This document shows, piece by piece, positions 51,538-60,705 of a stretch of DNA of 64,000 nucleotides. The stretch lies in assembly GCF_047302465.1 (NCBI RefSeq), contig NZ_CP178621.1:806001-870000 (forward strand), in the 5' to 3' direction. The translations under genes and the position numbers were made by a program. Below the pieces are notes generated by a model. That model did no database searches. It was not told the origin of the DNA and worked only from the letters and a program-made list of their open reading frames with translations. The DNA is from JACMRP01 sp047302465 (GTDB taxonomy: Bacteria > Bdellovibrionota > Bdellovibrionia > Bdellovibrionales > Bdellovibrionaceae). The first letter of the stretch is position 1. Every line of letters begins with the position of its first letter.

Positions 51538-52659
51538 CTAGGCGGTTTTCATATAAATGCGCCAGAGTCTCATGCCCATCTCGAATTCAAGTTTGGCAAC
51601 TTGCATTTCAGTTTTGATCTGTTCGAGTTTGGCTTTAGAAGCGTCTTGGAATTCGCTCTTCATGCGTTCGTAGTCTTCTCCAAGTTTCTTCATTTTCATT
51701 TGTGCAGAAAGAATTTTTTCGCGCAGATTTTCTAAATGCTCTTCAGAGAAACCGCGGCTTTTCATTTTCAAACTTTCCACCTGAAGACGTGCTTTCAAAA
51801 TTTCCGCGCTAGAAATTTGGCGGAGTTTGTAGGCAAGTCCCATCCACTTCAAAGTCAGGATCGTCCATTTGGTCGGATCCCAGTGGTACCAACGAATGCC
51901 GTTACGGTAGTCGATTTGGAATTTGTGGTGGAAGTTGTGATAGCCCTCACCATGAGTCAGAAATGCGACGAACAGACTGTCACGCGCAGAGATCTCGCGA
52001 GAGTAAGTCTGAGTGCCCAAAGTATGGCAAAGAGAGTTCACAAAGAAAGTGCTTTGCTGAGTGAGTGCAATACGAAGCCCACCGGCAATTGCAAGGCCCG
52101 CTAAAGCGCTGCCTAAGAAATAACCAATAATCATCGGAACGAAGAAGCCCGTCGCTATGGCAATCCACACATAGTGCTTATCTTGGAAATGAACCATCCA
52201 GTCTTTTTCGAGATCTGGAGCTTGGACCGGCAGGTTCACGCTGTCTTTGCGGAACATCCAACCCATGTGGGCGTACCAGAAACCTTCATGGATATTGTAA
52301 GGGTCATTTTCGGTGTCGATTTTAGCGTGATGACGGCGATGATCCGAAGACCATTTCAAGCAAGAACCTTGAAAGCCCGAAGCGCCCACTAAAAGAAACA
52401 ACGCCTTAAGAATCGGGTGTGCATCATAGCTTTTGTGTGAAAAGAGGCGATGATAACCCGCAGTAATGCTCAGATTTGTAGCAGCTGCAAAAACCAAAGC
52501 AAAAGCAAGGATGCCCCAGTGAACTCGGTCCGTCGTTGCGAAATAGCAAATCGTCAAAATAACGGAAATAAGAGGATTTAAAACAAGAAAGAGAGAGACC
52601 GTAAGATCATATTGGGAAAGCCATTGTTTAAAACTTTTTTTAACGGTCGTATTTTGCAT
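51538..52659 (-). CDS. Acyl-CoA desaturase with C-terminal coiled coil
   Basis: 373 residues. Four membrane segments and the three His boxes of the delta-9 type: His70 with HRLFSH, then HRRHH at 107-111, then HNFHH. Together these bind two irons. The enzyme inserts a double bond in membrane acyl chains. The last 110 residues are a long charged helix (KMKSRGFSEEHLENLREKI and on), probably a coiled coil, not part of the usual enzyme. GAGGACATTCC precedes the ATG. Confidence 0.9.
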   Translation of the reverse strand: MQNTTVKKSFKQWLSQYDLTVSLFLVLNPLISVILTICYFATTDRVHWGILAFALVFAAATNLSITAGYHRLFSHKSYDAHPILKALFLLVGASGFQGSCLKWSSDHRRHHAKIDTENDPYNIHEGFWYAHMGWMFRKDSVNLPVQAPDLEKDWMVHFQDKHYVWIAIATGFFVPMIIGYFLGSALAGLAIAGGLRIALTQQSTFFVNSLCHTLGTQTYSREISARDSLFVAFLTHGEGYHNFHHKFQIDYRNGIRWYHWDPTKWTILTLKWMGLAYKLRQISSAEILKARLQVESLKMKSRGFSEEHLENLREKILSAQMKMKKLGEDYERMKSEFQDASKAKLEQIKTEMQVAKLEFEMGMRLWRIYMKTA

Positions 52660-52745
52660 TTTGGAATGTCCTCCAACTAGAACTTATTGTGCCCTGAAAT
52701 GAGTTTATTTTCCATGGGAAACACGGTTTTGACAGCCAACTGAAT

Positions 52746-52780
52746 AAAAACGAAAAGGGCCGGAAATTCCAGCCCTTTTT
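52746..52780 (-). terminator. Terminator of the outer-membrane-protein gene at 52816
   Basis: An eight-pair stem (52753-52760 with 52772-52779) whose interior also pairs in part. The - strand continues into CGTTTTTATT. Confidence 0.78.
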
Positions 52781-52815
52781 TCTGTTTAGTTTTAAATTTT
52801 TGTTCGCGATTGTAA

Positions 52816-53430
52816 TTAGATGCCAAATCCTAACAAAACCTTAGCATAAGAACCTGACATGTTGATGTCTTGGGTCGCTACGTTGCCTGTGCTGTCCGTT
52901 GCGTTCTTCCAGCGGAAGTCTTGATAACCAAGCTCTGCACCCAAATGAAAGCCAATGAGCTTCACACCGGCCTCAAGGCCCACAGAGTATGAAGTGATTT
53001 TGTCAGAGCTAAAGACGCCTGTCTCAGTGCCGTTTTGGATAGCTTTAACTTCGCCAGAATGAGAAATCCCGTAAGTCACGATCGGGCCCAAGAACAACAA
53101 TGTGTCGATAAGACGATAATTCAAAAGCAATGCAGTGCGAGAGTAGTTGGCTTTAAACTCGATACCGCTGCTAGAAGCTTCAACACCCATGTTTTCATAA
53201 CGAACTCCAAAGCCCATGCTGAAAAGTGGTGGAGAGATGATAGCATCAGCACCTAGACCATAGGTTGGGGCGATCGTTGGCAAGCTTGGGCTGCCAGTGA
53301 AGAGTGGTGCCAAATCAGGTTTAGAAGCCAAGAGACCATAAGTCGCTCGAACTTCGAAGATAGCGTGGGCCGGAGCTGAAAGCAGTGAGCCCGTAGCAAA
53401 GATGAATGCGCAAAGTAAAAGATGTTTCAT
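52816..53430 (-). CDS. Outer-membrane beta-barrel type protein
   Basis: 204 residues with a signal peptide (cleavage near AHA-I). The mature part alternates polar and non-polar residues in strands typical of small barrels (FSMGFGVRYENMGV, LLLNYRLIDTLLFLGPIVTYG, AELGYQDFRW). It ends in a Phe near the C-terminus (LLGFGI). No ligand is evident. A good ribosome site (GGAGG) lies a few bases before the ATG. It is transcribed alone and ends at the hairpin at 52746-52780. Confidence 0.75.
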   Translation of the reverse strand: MKHLLLCAFIFATGSLLSAPAHAIFEVRATYGLLASKPDLAPLFTGSPSLPTIAPTYGLGADAIISPPLFSMGFGVRYENMGVEASSSGIEFKANYSRTALLLNYRLIDTLLFLGPIVTYGISHSGEVKAIQNGTETGVFSSDKITSYSVGLEAGVKLIGFHLGAELGYQDFRWKNATDSTGNVATQDINMSGSYAKVLLGFGI

Positions 53431-53578
53431 ACGGTAATCCTCCAGAAAAAATTTCGGAACTTTTTCATTCTATCTTGTCCTTTTCTTGAGGGTCTAACTT
53501 GGAAAATAAAAACGGACCTTAGTCTTTGCGTTCGAGGCTTCTCTCGTCATGTGTTTGTGTCCGTGGTATGTTCTGTTT

Positions 53579-54553
53579 ATGAAATTAGCGCTCGTCCCAT
53601 TAGAAGAATGGGAAAGATTGAATGATCAGCTGAAGATTCATTTCGCACTTCCAGCGGACAATACCGCAAGAATCTACAAAGGTTTGGCTCACGCGGTTTT
53701 TGAAGTAGCTCAAGGTACCGCCCAATTTCTCTCTCACAAACGCAGTCTCGGAGTCGTTAAAGGGCAAACCCCGTATTTTGATTCCTTACTTCCATATTTC
53801 TACAAAGAGGTTTTCAACGTTCAAGCTGTGAATCATTTGGCGTTGACGGATCCTGAAGCGTGGGTGAACGGCCTTAAGAAAGACACCACGTTTGTGATGT
53901 TTGCTGAAGATCATCCAGTGACGGGTGAGCTTTACAACTATGATCGTTTAGATGAGCTTTTGAACGAAAAGAAAATCTTTGCTGTTCGAATTTCTCACTT
54001 CAGACATTTTTACGAAACGGCTCATCCTCGACCATACTCAGTTCGAATTTGCTATTTGAACAACGACTATGCGGTAGCTTTGTGTGGAGAAAGATTTAAG
54101 ACTCCGGCATTGATCGCTCCGCAAATGAATTGGCATGTGGCGGAGTGCTTAAGTGTGGTTCAAAAAATCCATGTCAGCCCCCAAGACAAAGCTTTGGTGG
54201 AATCTTTCGAAAAGTCCTTCAGTGATATAGCGACGCCTTGGTTTGCTCAGGGAGTGTCGCGCCTTTATGAGCGTGTGCTCTTGAAGTTCCCAGAAGTCAG
54301 TGCAGAGGCCCTCTTGCAGCGTCTGTATGACCATCTGCAGGTCGACTCATCGAAATATTACGAAACCATGGACACAACAAACCTATGTCGCTGGCACCAT
54401 TTCAAGACTTTTAACTCTTGGTGGGAGCCCAAGCCCACTATGGACGACCTGTCGTCGTTATTAGTGATCGACTCTGGGTGGCTTGTCACAAAAGATTTTG
54501 CCAAGATCCTAAAAAGCTCCTATGAAGAGATAAAGGCCGAACAAAGCTGGTAA
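53579..54553 (+). CDS. Hypothetical protein upstream of recO
   Basis: 324 residues from the ATG at 53579 (the frame is open to 53549). No signal peptide or membrane segment. The sequence is mixed alpha/beta with Trp/His-rich parts (CRWHHFKTFNSWWEPKP near residue 270) and an HPRPYSVRICYL segment. I do not recognise the fold; a PLP-dependent type was considered, but no Lys motif was found. The stop lies 19 bases before recO, so the two are probably cotranscribed. Confidence 0.72.
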   Translation: MKLALVPLEEWERLNDQLKIHFALPADNTARIYKGLAHAVFEVAQGTAQFLSHKRSLGVVKGQTPYFDSLLPYFYKEVFNVQAVNHLALTDPEAWVNGLKKDTTFVMFAEDHPVTGELYNYDRLDELLNEKKIFAVRISHFRHFYETAHPRPYSVRICYLNNDYAVALCGERFKTPALIAPQMNWHVAECLSVVQKIHVSPQDKALVESFEKSFSDIATPWFAQGVSRLYERVLLKFPEVSAEALLQRLYDHLQVDSSKYYETMDTTNLCRWHHFKTFNSWWEPKPTMDDLSSLLVIDSGWLVTKDFAKILKSSYEEIKAEQSW

Positions 54554-54572
54554 TCTTCATAGGGATCCCGAT

Positions 54573-55181
54573 TTGGAAGTTAAAGATCGTTTTATTATTC
54601 TACGTACCATGAAATATTCCGAGGCGGACTTGATCGTTCATGCTTTGTCTCCGGTCGGCGAAAAGCTTTCGTTTATTGCCCGTGGTGCTTTGAAAAGTAA
54701 AAAGCGTTTTGGTGGCGGTGTTCTTGAACCTTCCCACTTTGTCCAATTCACTTATAAACAAGCTTCCGGAGAAGGAAAACTCAATCCGATCAGCGAAGCG
54801 ACTTTGTTGAATGACTTCAAAAAAATCCGTCAGGATTACGATCATCTTGAGCTCGCGTTGCAAGTCATCGAATGCGTCTCGCGAGTCAGCCAAGAAGGGG
54901 ATAAGAGTTCGGACTCTTTGTTCAATCTTTTGGGCAACACATTGAAAGCTATTGAAAGCTGCCAGAACGTCGCTGTTTTAAAAATGCACTTCTATTTAAA
55001 GTTTCTTTTTCAGCAGGGGATTCTGACAACGGAATCTTGGATGGCGCCGTTTTTAAAAACTAACATCGGGGAATCTAATTCTTTAATTGGTGATGAGTCT
55101 CTTAAAAAAGAAGTCACAAAGAATATGTTCTTTATCGAATCGGCGACCCAGCAATATCTAAAAACCGCCGAGAATCACTAA
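54573..55181 (+). CDS. recO: DNA repair protein RecO
   Basis: 202 residues. The N-terminal OB fold has RFIILRTMKYSEADLIVHALSP in two parts (ILRTMKYSEADLIV) followed by FIARGALKSKKRFGG. The C-terminal helical part is shorter than in E. coli RecO (242 residues) and has no Cys4 zinc finger. RecO loads RecA on SSB-coated DNA with RecR. The start is TTG at 54573, after AGGGA. A bidirectional hairpin terminator follows at 55201-55232. Confidence 0.87.
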   Translation: MEVKDRFIILRTMKYSEADLIVHALSPVGEKLSFIARGALKSKKRFGGGVLEPSHFVQFTYKQASGEGKLNPISEATLLNDFKKIRQDYDHLELALQVIECVSRVSQEGDKSSDSLFNLLGNTLKAIESCQNVAVLKMHFYLKFLFQQGILTTESWMAPFLKTNIGESNSLIGDESLKKEVTKNMFFIESATQQYLKTAENH

Positions 55182-55200
55182 ATCTTTAAGGCATTTAAAT

Positions 55201-55232
55201 AAAAAAGCCCCGGTTCATCACCAGGGCTTTTT
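55201..55232. terminator. Bidirectional terminator between recO and the thermolysin-like gene
   Basis: AAAAAGCCC (55202-55210) pairs with GGGCTTTTT (55224-55232), with further GG/CC pairing inside. A and T runs on the two flanks suit both convergent genes. Confidence 0.85.
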
Positions 55233-55254
55233 CTATTGTTCTGTGATTATCCTA

Positions 55255-56250
55255 TTACAGACCAACGGATTTAAAGGCGCTGTCAAAAGCCGCACACTCA
55301 GAGCTGCTTAATTGACGACCGCATTCGCTGATAGTCTCACTTGCATAAGTAGAGAAGTCAGCGTTCTTCGGAAGTTTCTCAGTCATTACTACGTAAACGA
55401 CATGAGCAACTTTATCCCAGCCCAATTTTTGAACTGCCAAAGAAATCGCGCGATTTGGAATACCAGCTAACAAGTGAACACCACATTTGTCGTTTTCAGC
55501 TGTCGCTTTACAGTTTGGTCCCAAAGCCGCAGGAATTTGTTTCATCTCTGTAGGTTGTGGTGGAATGCTCAATTGTGGATTTAGCATGTCACGCAGACCT
55601 TTTGGTGTGAAACCATACTTCGCAGCAACCTTTTGTTTCAAATCGTCGCCAAGAACTGTTTCGCCGATCAAGAAGTCGTTTGCACCTTTGCCGGTTTTTA
55701 CTTGAATGTACTGACCGAAAACATCAGACAAATGCTCATTCAAGGCACCAGACTGACCGAGGGCTTCAAGCTTCGTAGTAGATTCTACGACCGCATGAGT
55801 ATACTCGTGACCGATAACATCCACAGCACCTGTGAAGTTATTCAAATTGTCTTTTTCACCCGTACCGAAAAGGAAACGCTTTCCGTTTTTGTCCCAAGCA
55901 GCGTTTTGATCCAGTCCCAACATACCTAACAAACTAACAGGACCGCGACCGACTTTCACGACAGCCAAAATGTTAGCACCTTTGCCATCGTAAGAGTTGC
56001 GACCAAATTCCTGATTATAGAAATCACGGACCAGTGTGATGTTCTTGCTCGCAGTCGTGGCATCTTCACTCATGAAGACTTTCTTAAATAAAGAGCCAGC
56101 TTTTTTCCCGTTGATGAGCACTAAGTTACCGTTGTTGGTAAGACCAGATAGTGGGTTGAAGCTACCTGCTTCATAAATAATGATATCGCCTGCATTTGCA
56201 GACAAAGCGGCGAGCGTAATTCCAGCCGCAAGTAAACGCGAAAATTTCAT
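55255..56250 (-). CDS. Secreted thermolysin-family (M4) metalloprotease without propeptide
   Basis: 331 residues from the ATG at 56250 (an upstream in-frame start at 56280 precedes the signal). Signal peptide with cleavage near ANA-G. The zinc ligands and catalytic Glu are in HEYTH at 148-152, and the third ligand is Glu172 in NEHLSD. Most M4 enzymes have a propeptide of about 200 residues (FTP and PepSY), which is absent here. The C-terminal helical domain is present, with the likely catalytic His in GVHLLAGIPNRA. It is an exported protease. Confidence 0.93.
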   Translation of the reverse strand: MKFSRLLAAGITLAALSANAGDIIIYEAGSFNPLSGLTNNGNLVLINGKKAGSLFKKVFMSEDATTASKNITLVRDFYNQEFGRNSYDGKGANILAVVKVGRGPVSLLGMLGLDQNAAWDKNGKRFLFGTGEKDNLNNFTGAVDVIGHEYTHAVVESTTKLEALGQSGALNEHLSDVFGQYIQVKTGKGANDFLIGETVLGDDLKQKVAAKYGFTPKGLRDMLNPQLSIPPQPTEMKQIPAALGPNCKATAENDKCGVHLLAGIPNRAISLAVQKLGWDKVAHVVYVVMTEKLPKNADFSTYASETISECGRQLSSSECAAFDSAFKSVGL

Positions 56251-56410
56251 ATTGCACCTCGTGGGGAAAGTGTTTACCACAAGGTGCTCGAAACCTGTTA
56301 TAGAGGGAAACTCGCATTGATTTCTTTTCCGAAACGTCGAGAGTTTTTACAGGAAGTTCTTTCAAAGTCGAGGTTCTCTCGCCTAAAAAGGCCGGGATTC
56401 TTTTAAATGA

Positions 56411-57319
56411 CTAGCGTTTCGATGGCTTTTTTTGAGAGCCCTTACTTAAAGGGTGATGATTCTCCATCGTTCTTGCAAGTTGATCCACTCCAAGATGCGT
56501 GTACTTTTCAGTGGCTTGCAAGCTTTCGTGACCAAGCAACTCTTGCAAGGTTCTTAAGTTCGCCCCACTACTTAATAGATGTGTGGCAAAGCTGTGTCTG
56601 AGGGCATGCGGGTGCAGAGGCTTCATCAGCAGGGCTTTCGCGCCACGAGTGCGGACCCAGTCATAAGCCACGCGAGGATTTAGGGGCTCAACGCCAAACA
56701 CATAGTCTTCGTCTGAAAGCGAACGCAGTTTCTGCAAAACCTCGATTGCAAGTGTTGGCAGAATGACCAAACGTTCTTTCCCACCTTTTCCTTTAAGGCG
56801 CAGACTGCGGGTCGAGAAGTGCACATCGGTCCATTTCAAGTTGCACGCTTCGCTCACGCGAAGACCAGCTCCATAAAGAACTAAAAACATCGTTTTATCG
56901 CGGATGTTTTGGATCGAAGTATCCTTCTTGTCGTAAGAGCTCAGAACTGCCAGGGCTTCGTCAACGCTGAGGAAATGAGGCAGTTTTTTAGGGACTTTGG
57001 GGCTAATAATCTGGGTCGAAAGGTCTCTTTCAGTCAGCTTTTCCTGATAGGCCCAGCTAAAAAAACTCTTTAAAGTAGAGCTCTTACGGTTCCTGGAGGA
57101 CAGGCTAAGCCCTGCCCAGCTATTCAGGGCATCTCGGGACATGCTTAAAATTTCAGCCTCGGTAAAGGCCTTCTTGGCTTGGCCTTGGGGATCTAAAGAA
57201 CCAAAGGCCTGCTCCAGATCCTTTTTATAGGCTTTGAGCGTGAGGGGGGATGAAGATTTTACAAAATCCATGAATTTCAGGTACTTATCTATGGATTCCA
57301 GGAGCTTTAGAGCGGCCAT
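56411..57319 (-). CDS. Tyrosine recombinase of the XerC/XerD type
   Basis: 302 residues with an N-terminal SAM-like core-binding domain (about 5-95) and the C-terminal catalytic domain. The catalytic residues are Arg (GAGLRVSEA), Lys (GKGGKERL), His-x-x-Arg (HALRHSFATHLL), His (LLGHES) and Tyr (YTHLGVD). The length and the HPHALRHSFATHLL motif match chromosome-dimer resolvases rather than phage integrases. I cannot tell XerC from XerD. No dif-like site was recognised in the window. Confidence 0.88.
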   Translation of the reverse strand: MAALKLLESIDKYLKFMDFVKSSSPLTLKAYKKDLEQAFGSLDPQGQAKKAFTEAEILSMSRDALNSWAGLSLSSRNRKSSTLKSFFSWAYQEKLTERDLSTQIISPKVPKKLPHFLSVDEALAVLSSYDKKDTSIQNIRDKTMFLVLYGAGLRVSEACNLKWTDVHFSTRSLRLKGKGGKERLVILPTLAIEVLQKLRSLSDEDYVFGVEPLNPRVAYDWVRTRGAKALLMKPLHPHALRHSFATHLLSSGANLRTLQELLGHESLQATEKYTHLGVDQLARTMENHHPLSKGSQKKPSKR

Positions 57320-57391
57320 CGTGAGTTTAAAACCCCGTCCTTTCGATTTTACGCGAGCCTAGAAAAAATATAATGCCGTGCAAAAAATCGC

Positions 57392-57421
57392 TTGCATAAA
57401 TTACATCACCACCGGTATATT
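57392..57421 (+). promoter_or_regulatory. Sigma-70 promoter candidate of the sigma-54 activator gene
   Basis: TTGCAT (57392-57397), 18 bases, TATATT (57416-57421). The following leader has an imperfect inverted repeat with TTGC/GCAA arms. Confidence 0.45.
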
Positions 57422-57475
57422 GCATCGTGTTAACGCAATGTATCAAAATTAGATTATCTCGAAAGGCGGCACGTA

Positions 57476-58537
57476 ATGGAGAACAACAACTCATCCTCAA
57501 CTACTGTTTTACCTTCTTCTCAAAACACCCAGCAAGTTCTTTGGAACAACAATACCCAGAAATCCAGTGAGAATAAGACGATTGTCTATCAATCAGAGAT
57601 TATGGGAACTCTGATGAAGATGATCGAGCGCGTGGCTCCGTCTGCGGCAAATATCTTGGTTCTTGGTGAGTCTGGTACTGGTAAAGAATTGGTTGCTCGC
57701 CATATTCATGAAAAATCAAATCGTAAGAATAAACCTTTTGTAGCTATCAACTGCGGCGCACTTCGCGAAACTTTGCTTGAGAGCGAACTTTTCGGACACG
57801 AGAAAGGTTCTTTCACAGGCGCTTACAACCGTAAAATCGGTTTGGCTGAAGTTGCTAACGGCGGAACTTTGTTCCTTGATGAAGTTGGTGAGTTGAGCCC
57901 GGGCATTCAGGCGAAACTTCTTCGTTTCATCCAAGAAGGCGAATTGTACCGTGTTGGTGGTAAAGATCCTATTAAAGTAGACATCCGTTTGATCTCTGCA
58001 ACGAACCGTGAGTTGGATGCAGAAGTTCAACGCGGTAACTTCCGTGAAGACCTTTTCTATCGTATCAACACGATCGTAGTAAGCGCTCCACCTCTCCGTC
58101 GTCGTCGTGAAGATATCTCTGCGTTGGTGACTCACTTCTTGAGCAACAGCAACCATGCTTACTTGAACCGTGGTCGCCAAATCTCTGAAGATGCATTGAA
58201 GGCAATGCAAAAGTACGACTGGCCAGGTAACATCCGTGAATTGCAAAACGTTTGCGAAAGATTGCAGATCCTTTCTGAAGGTCACACGATCATGATCAAT
58301 GATCTTCCAGAAAACGTTCGTAACCCAGAAAAAGCAGACGATATCATTGATTACGATCCAAGCTTGACTCTTCATGAGCTTGAGAAACGTTACATCTTGA
58401 AGGCGTTGGCTCACTTCGGTGGCAACAAGACTCAAGCTGCTAACAACTTGGGTATCACGATCAAGACTCTTTACAACAAACTCCATGAATACGGTGAGTT
58501 TGAAAAGTTCGCAGTTCACTCTAAACCGATGAAGTAA
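57476..58537 (+). CDS. Sigma-54 activator (AAA+ plus Fis HTH) without a sensor domain
   Basis: 353 residues. A short Asn/Ser/Gln-rich N-terminus (about 1-38) replaces the usual receiver, GAF or PAS domain. The AAA+ domain has Walker A GESGTGKE (64-71), the sigma-54-contacting loop as GSFTGA (111-116) rather than GAFTGA, and Walker B GGTLFLDEVGE. A Fis-type helix-turn-helix ends the protein (NKTQAANNLGITIKTLYNKL). It would open RNA polymerase holoenzyme with sigma-54 at target promoters. With no sensor, its activity may be set by expression level or by partners. Confidence 0.88.
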   Translation: MENNNSSSTTVLPSSQNTQQVLWNNNTQKSSENKTIVYQSEIMGTLMKMIERVAPSAANILVLGESGTGKELVARHIHEKSNRKNKPFVAINCGALRETLLESELFGHEKGSFTGAYNRKIGLAEVANGGTLFLDEVGELSPGIQAKLLRFIQEGELYRVGGKDPIKVDIRLISATNRELDAEVQRGNFREDLFYRINTIVVSAPPLRRRREDISALVTHFLSNSNHAYLNRGRQISEDALKAMQKYDWPGNIRELQNVCERLQILSEGHTIMINDLPENVRNPEKADDIIDYDPSLTLHELEKRYILKALAHFGGNKTQAANNLGITIKTLYNKLHEYGEFEKFAVHSKPMK

Positions 58538-58553
58538 TCTTTCGAGGTTAGAG

Positions 58554-59279
58554 TTGAGACTTGCTCTTTACACTCTTTTAATACCACTCTTGATATGCTC
58601 CGTCTCTTATGCAGAGACGGAGCATTCTTGTTTGTATCGTCACGTTCACGAGGCGATGATTCTGAACGAGGCCCGAAAGCCGCTCTATGCGGAACTCACT
58701 GATGGACGCAGTCTTGCGATCAGCGAGGCCCTGATTTCTTATGAAAAAGATCTGCTATTAAAATCCCGCATTGCGGACATTACGGCGCGACCCTTTCAAT
58801 GGGCTGGAGTTCCGATTGTTTGCGAGGATTATATTTCTATAAATGCAACTCCCCAGTTTAAAGCTCACTATCCCTCAGGAGCGCCGTTGTTGCAGAATTT
58901 TGTTTCAGTGAAAGTCGGGGATTATGTGAAGGTGCTCGAACCCTCCATCAAAGCAGGGGATTTCAAACGCGTCGAAAAGATTTCGCATCAGGCTGTCGAA
59001 GAACTTTCGCAAGAGCCACGCTTAAACTGCATGGTCAGACATTTTTTAGAATCGATCCGCAGAGTTGCAGGGCTTGCAGAAAAGCACGATCAAAAATCTC
59101 GAGCGGTTCTGGGTGTGGGAACTAAGTTTCTTTCCAAGAAAATGCTTATCGTCCATCTTGATGAGCTGCAATTCGCAGCCGATTTGGATAAGATGGCTGC
59201 GCCATTGCAAGCGGCGGGTGTGCCGATCCTATGTCAGGATGTTCCAGCCATTCCTAGAATACACGTTCGCAAGAAATGA
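58554..59279 (+). CDS. Exported protein with two similar halves, unknown
   Basis: 241 residues. Start TTG at 58554, with GAGG upstream. Signal peptide with cleavage near SYA-E. Each half ends in a similar segment: WAGVPIVCEDYISI at about 84 and QAAGVPILCQDVPAI at about 222, so an internal duplication is likely. Four Cys. No known domain. It follows the sigma-54 activator by 16 bases and may be cotranscribed. Its 3' end overlaps the convergent gene by 26 bases. Confidence 0.65.
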   Translation: MRLALYTLLIPLLICSVSYAETEHSCLYRHVHEAMILNEARKPLYAELTDGRSLAISEALISYEKDLLLKSRIADITARPFQWAGVPIVCEDYISINATPQFKAHYPSGAPLLQNFVSVKVGDYVKVLEPSIKAGDFKRVEKISHQAVEELSQEPRLNCMVRHFLESIRRVAGLAEKHDQKSRAVLGVGTKFLSKKMLIVHLDELQFAADLDKMAAPLQAAGVPILCQDVPAIPRIHVRKK

Positions 59280-60705
59280 TGTCTTGAGACGGAGTTCCGA
59301 TATACGCGTGCTGTATGTTTTCGAGAACTTTCAGGCCTGGTGGGGGGGTGTTAGTTTGACGTAAGTACCCGACGCTCAAAACAAACAGTTCAGAAAAGTC
59401 TGGAATTCTATTGTGAGCATTCTTAAATAGATTATCGTACATCATGAGTTTTTGTGATTGTTGCAATTGAACTGGAATCCCGGGGTCTATTGAATAGACT
59501 GAACGCAGACTTTGCAAGCGGGCCAAATCGAAGCCCTGTTTCACTCCCTCGTTTTGGAGGACTCCTCCCAACGCGCGTACGTTACGAATATTCCAGTCGA
59601 CGGTTGTAGGAGCAAAAGGAATTCCCAGACTCAACGCTGTCGTAAAAAAACCATCACCGGCTCCTAGCGGAACTACATGATTGCGATTGCTTGCCAATAA
59701 GAGAGTTGAAAAAATCTGGTGAGGCACATTTGGGACTTGTACGACTGTCAGATGACCAGGTGGCAATTTGTTTCCTGATTCGGAAAATTCTTTTAAATTA
59801 GTGAGGCTGATTTTGCTGCGCTCTTCTTCAGAAAAACTAGCTAACAGACTTTCACTGAACGCGGACGGCGTCAGCACGATCAACGGCGATGAAGAATTCA
59901 ATAGGCTTCTAAAATAGTCTCTGGCTTGTACCTTTACCTGAGGAATAGAGAATCCATAAGCCAATGCGTACCTAGTATTCCCGCTTTTTCGATCCTGAAT
60001 AACCGCGTTTAGGAGTGAGTGCAAATCGGGTTGTGTTGTCTTGGTTTGTTCTAGCAAAAATTTTTCTGCCTTATCAAGGGACCAGTTGCGGATCGACAAT
60101 GAGAAAGGATCGCGAAAAATTCCCGCCTCATTAGAATTGGCATCCAGTCCCGGGGCAGGCAAAAGGTAAAACTTGTTCCCCTGGTTCAACAAGCTCAATG
60201 GCTGTATGGATGCGGTGTTTTTAGTATTGCCATAGATGGGGGTCGATAAAAATACGGTCTTATCGTTGATATTCAATTTTCCCGCCTGAGCCGGAGATTC
60301 TGCGGTAGTAAGGTGCAGTCCGTCTGCAAGAATGCGCCCGGATGGCATGCCAGTGCGAATCACCACAGAATATTCTTTGGCAGGTAATTCCGCTTCGCGA
60401 ATCAAACGAACTTGTGATTCAAGGCCTTGTAAGTTGCTTGAAATCGTTCGTAGAATTCGCTCACTTTTTTCATCAACAAGAATATTTACAGTCCCTTTAA
60501 AGCCAAGTTCGATGAGATTCTGAATCAGGAAGAAAGTTGAAGCTGTATCTCCGTTTCCGGCGATCGGTCGACGGGAATCAATCAGAATATTTTCCTTATT
60601 AAAGCTAGCGGCGAAGTTTTTCGAAAGCGGAGCTGCTGCGGACCAAGTAAAGCAGGTCGTCACTTGTATTGCTAAAATAAGGAGGCACTTGGTCCAAAAC
60701 GCCAT
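59254..60705 (-). CDS. Exported protein with a GT-B-like half, unknown
   Basis: 483 residues with a signal peptide (cleavage near SAA-A). The pattern PLGAGDGFFTTALSLGIP in the C-terminal half looks like the donor-binding region of GT-B enzymes (MurG or EarP type). The N-terminal half starts with a Rossmann-like strand and GNGDTAS loop. An exported GT-B would be unusual, so the call is tentative. No catalytic residue can be assigned with confidence. It overlaps the gene at 58554 by 26 bases at the 3' end. Confidence 0.6.
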   Translation of the reverse strand: MAFWTKCLLILAIQVTTCFTWSAAAPLSKNFAASFNKENILIDSRRPIAGNGDTASTFFLIQNLIELGFKGTVNILVDEKSERILRTISSNLQGLESQVRLIREAELPAKEYSVVIRTGMPSGRILADGLHLTTAESPAQAGKLNINDKTVFLSTPIYGNTKNTASIQPLSLLNQGNKFYLLPAPGLDANSNEAGIFRDPFSLSIRNWSLDKAEKFLLEQTKTTQPDLHSLLNAVIQDRKSGNTRYALAYGFSIPQVKVQARDYFRSLLNSSSPLIVLTPSAFSESLLASFSEEERSKISLTNLKEFSESGNKLPPGHLTVVQVPNVPHQIFSTLLLASNRNHVVPLGAGDGFFTTALSLGIPFAPTTVDWNIRNVRALGGVLQNEGVKQGFDLARLQSLRSVYSIDPGIPVQLQQSQKLMMYDNLFKNAHNRIPDFSELFVLSVGYLRQTNTPPPGLKVLENIQHAYIGTPSQDIISCERVF

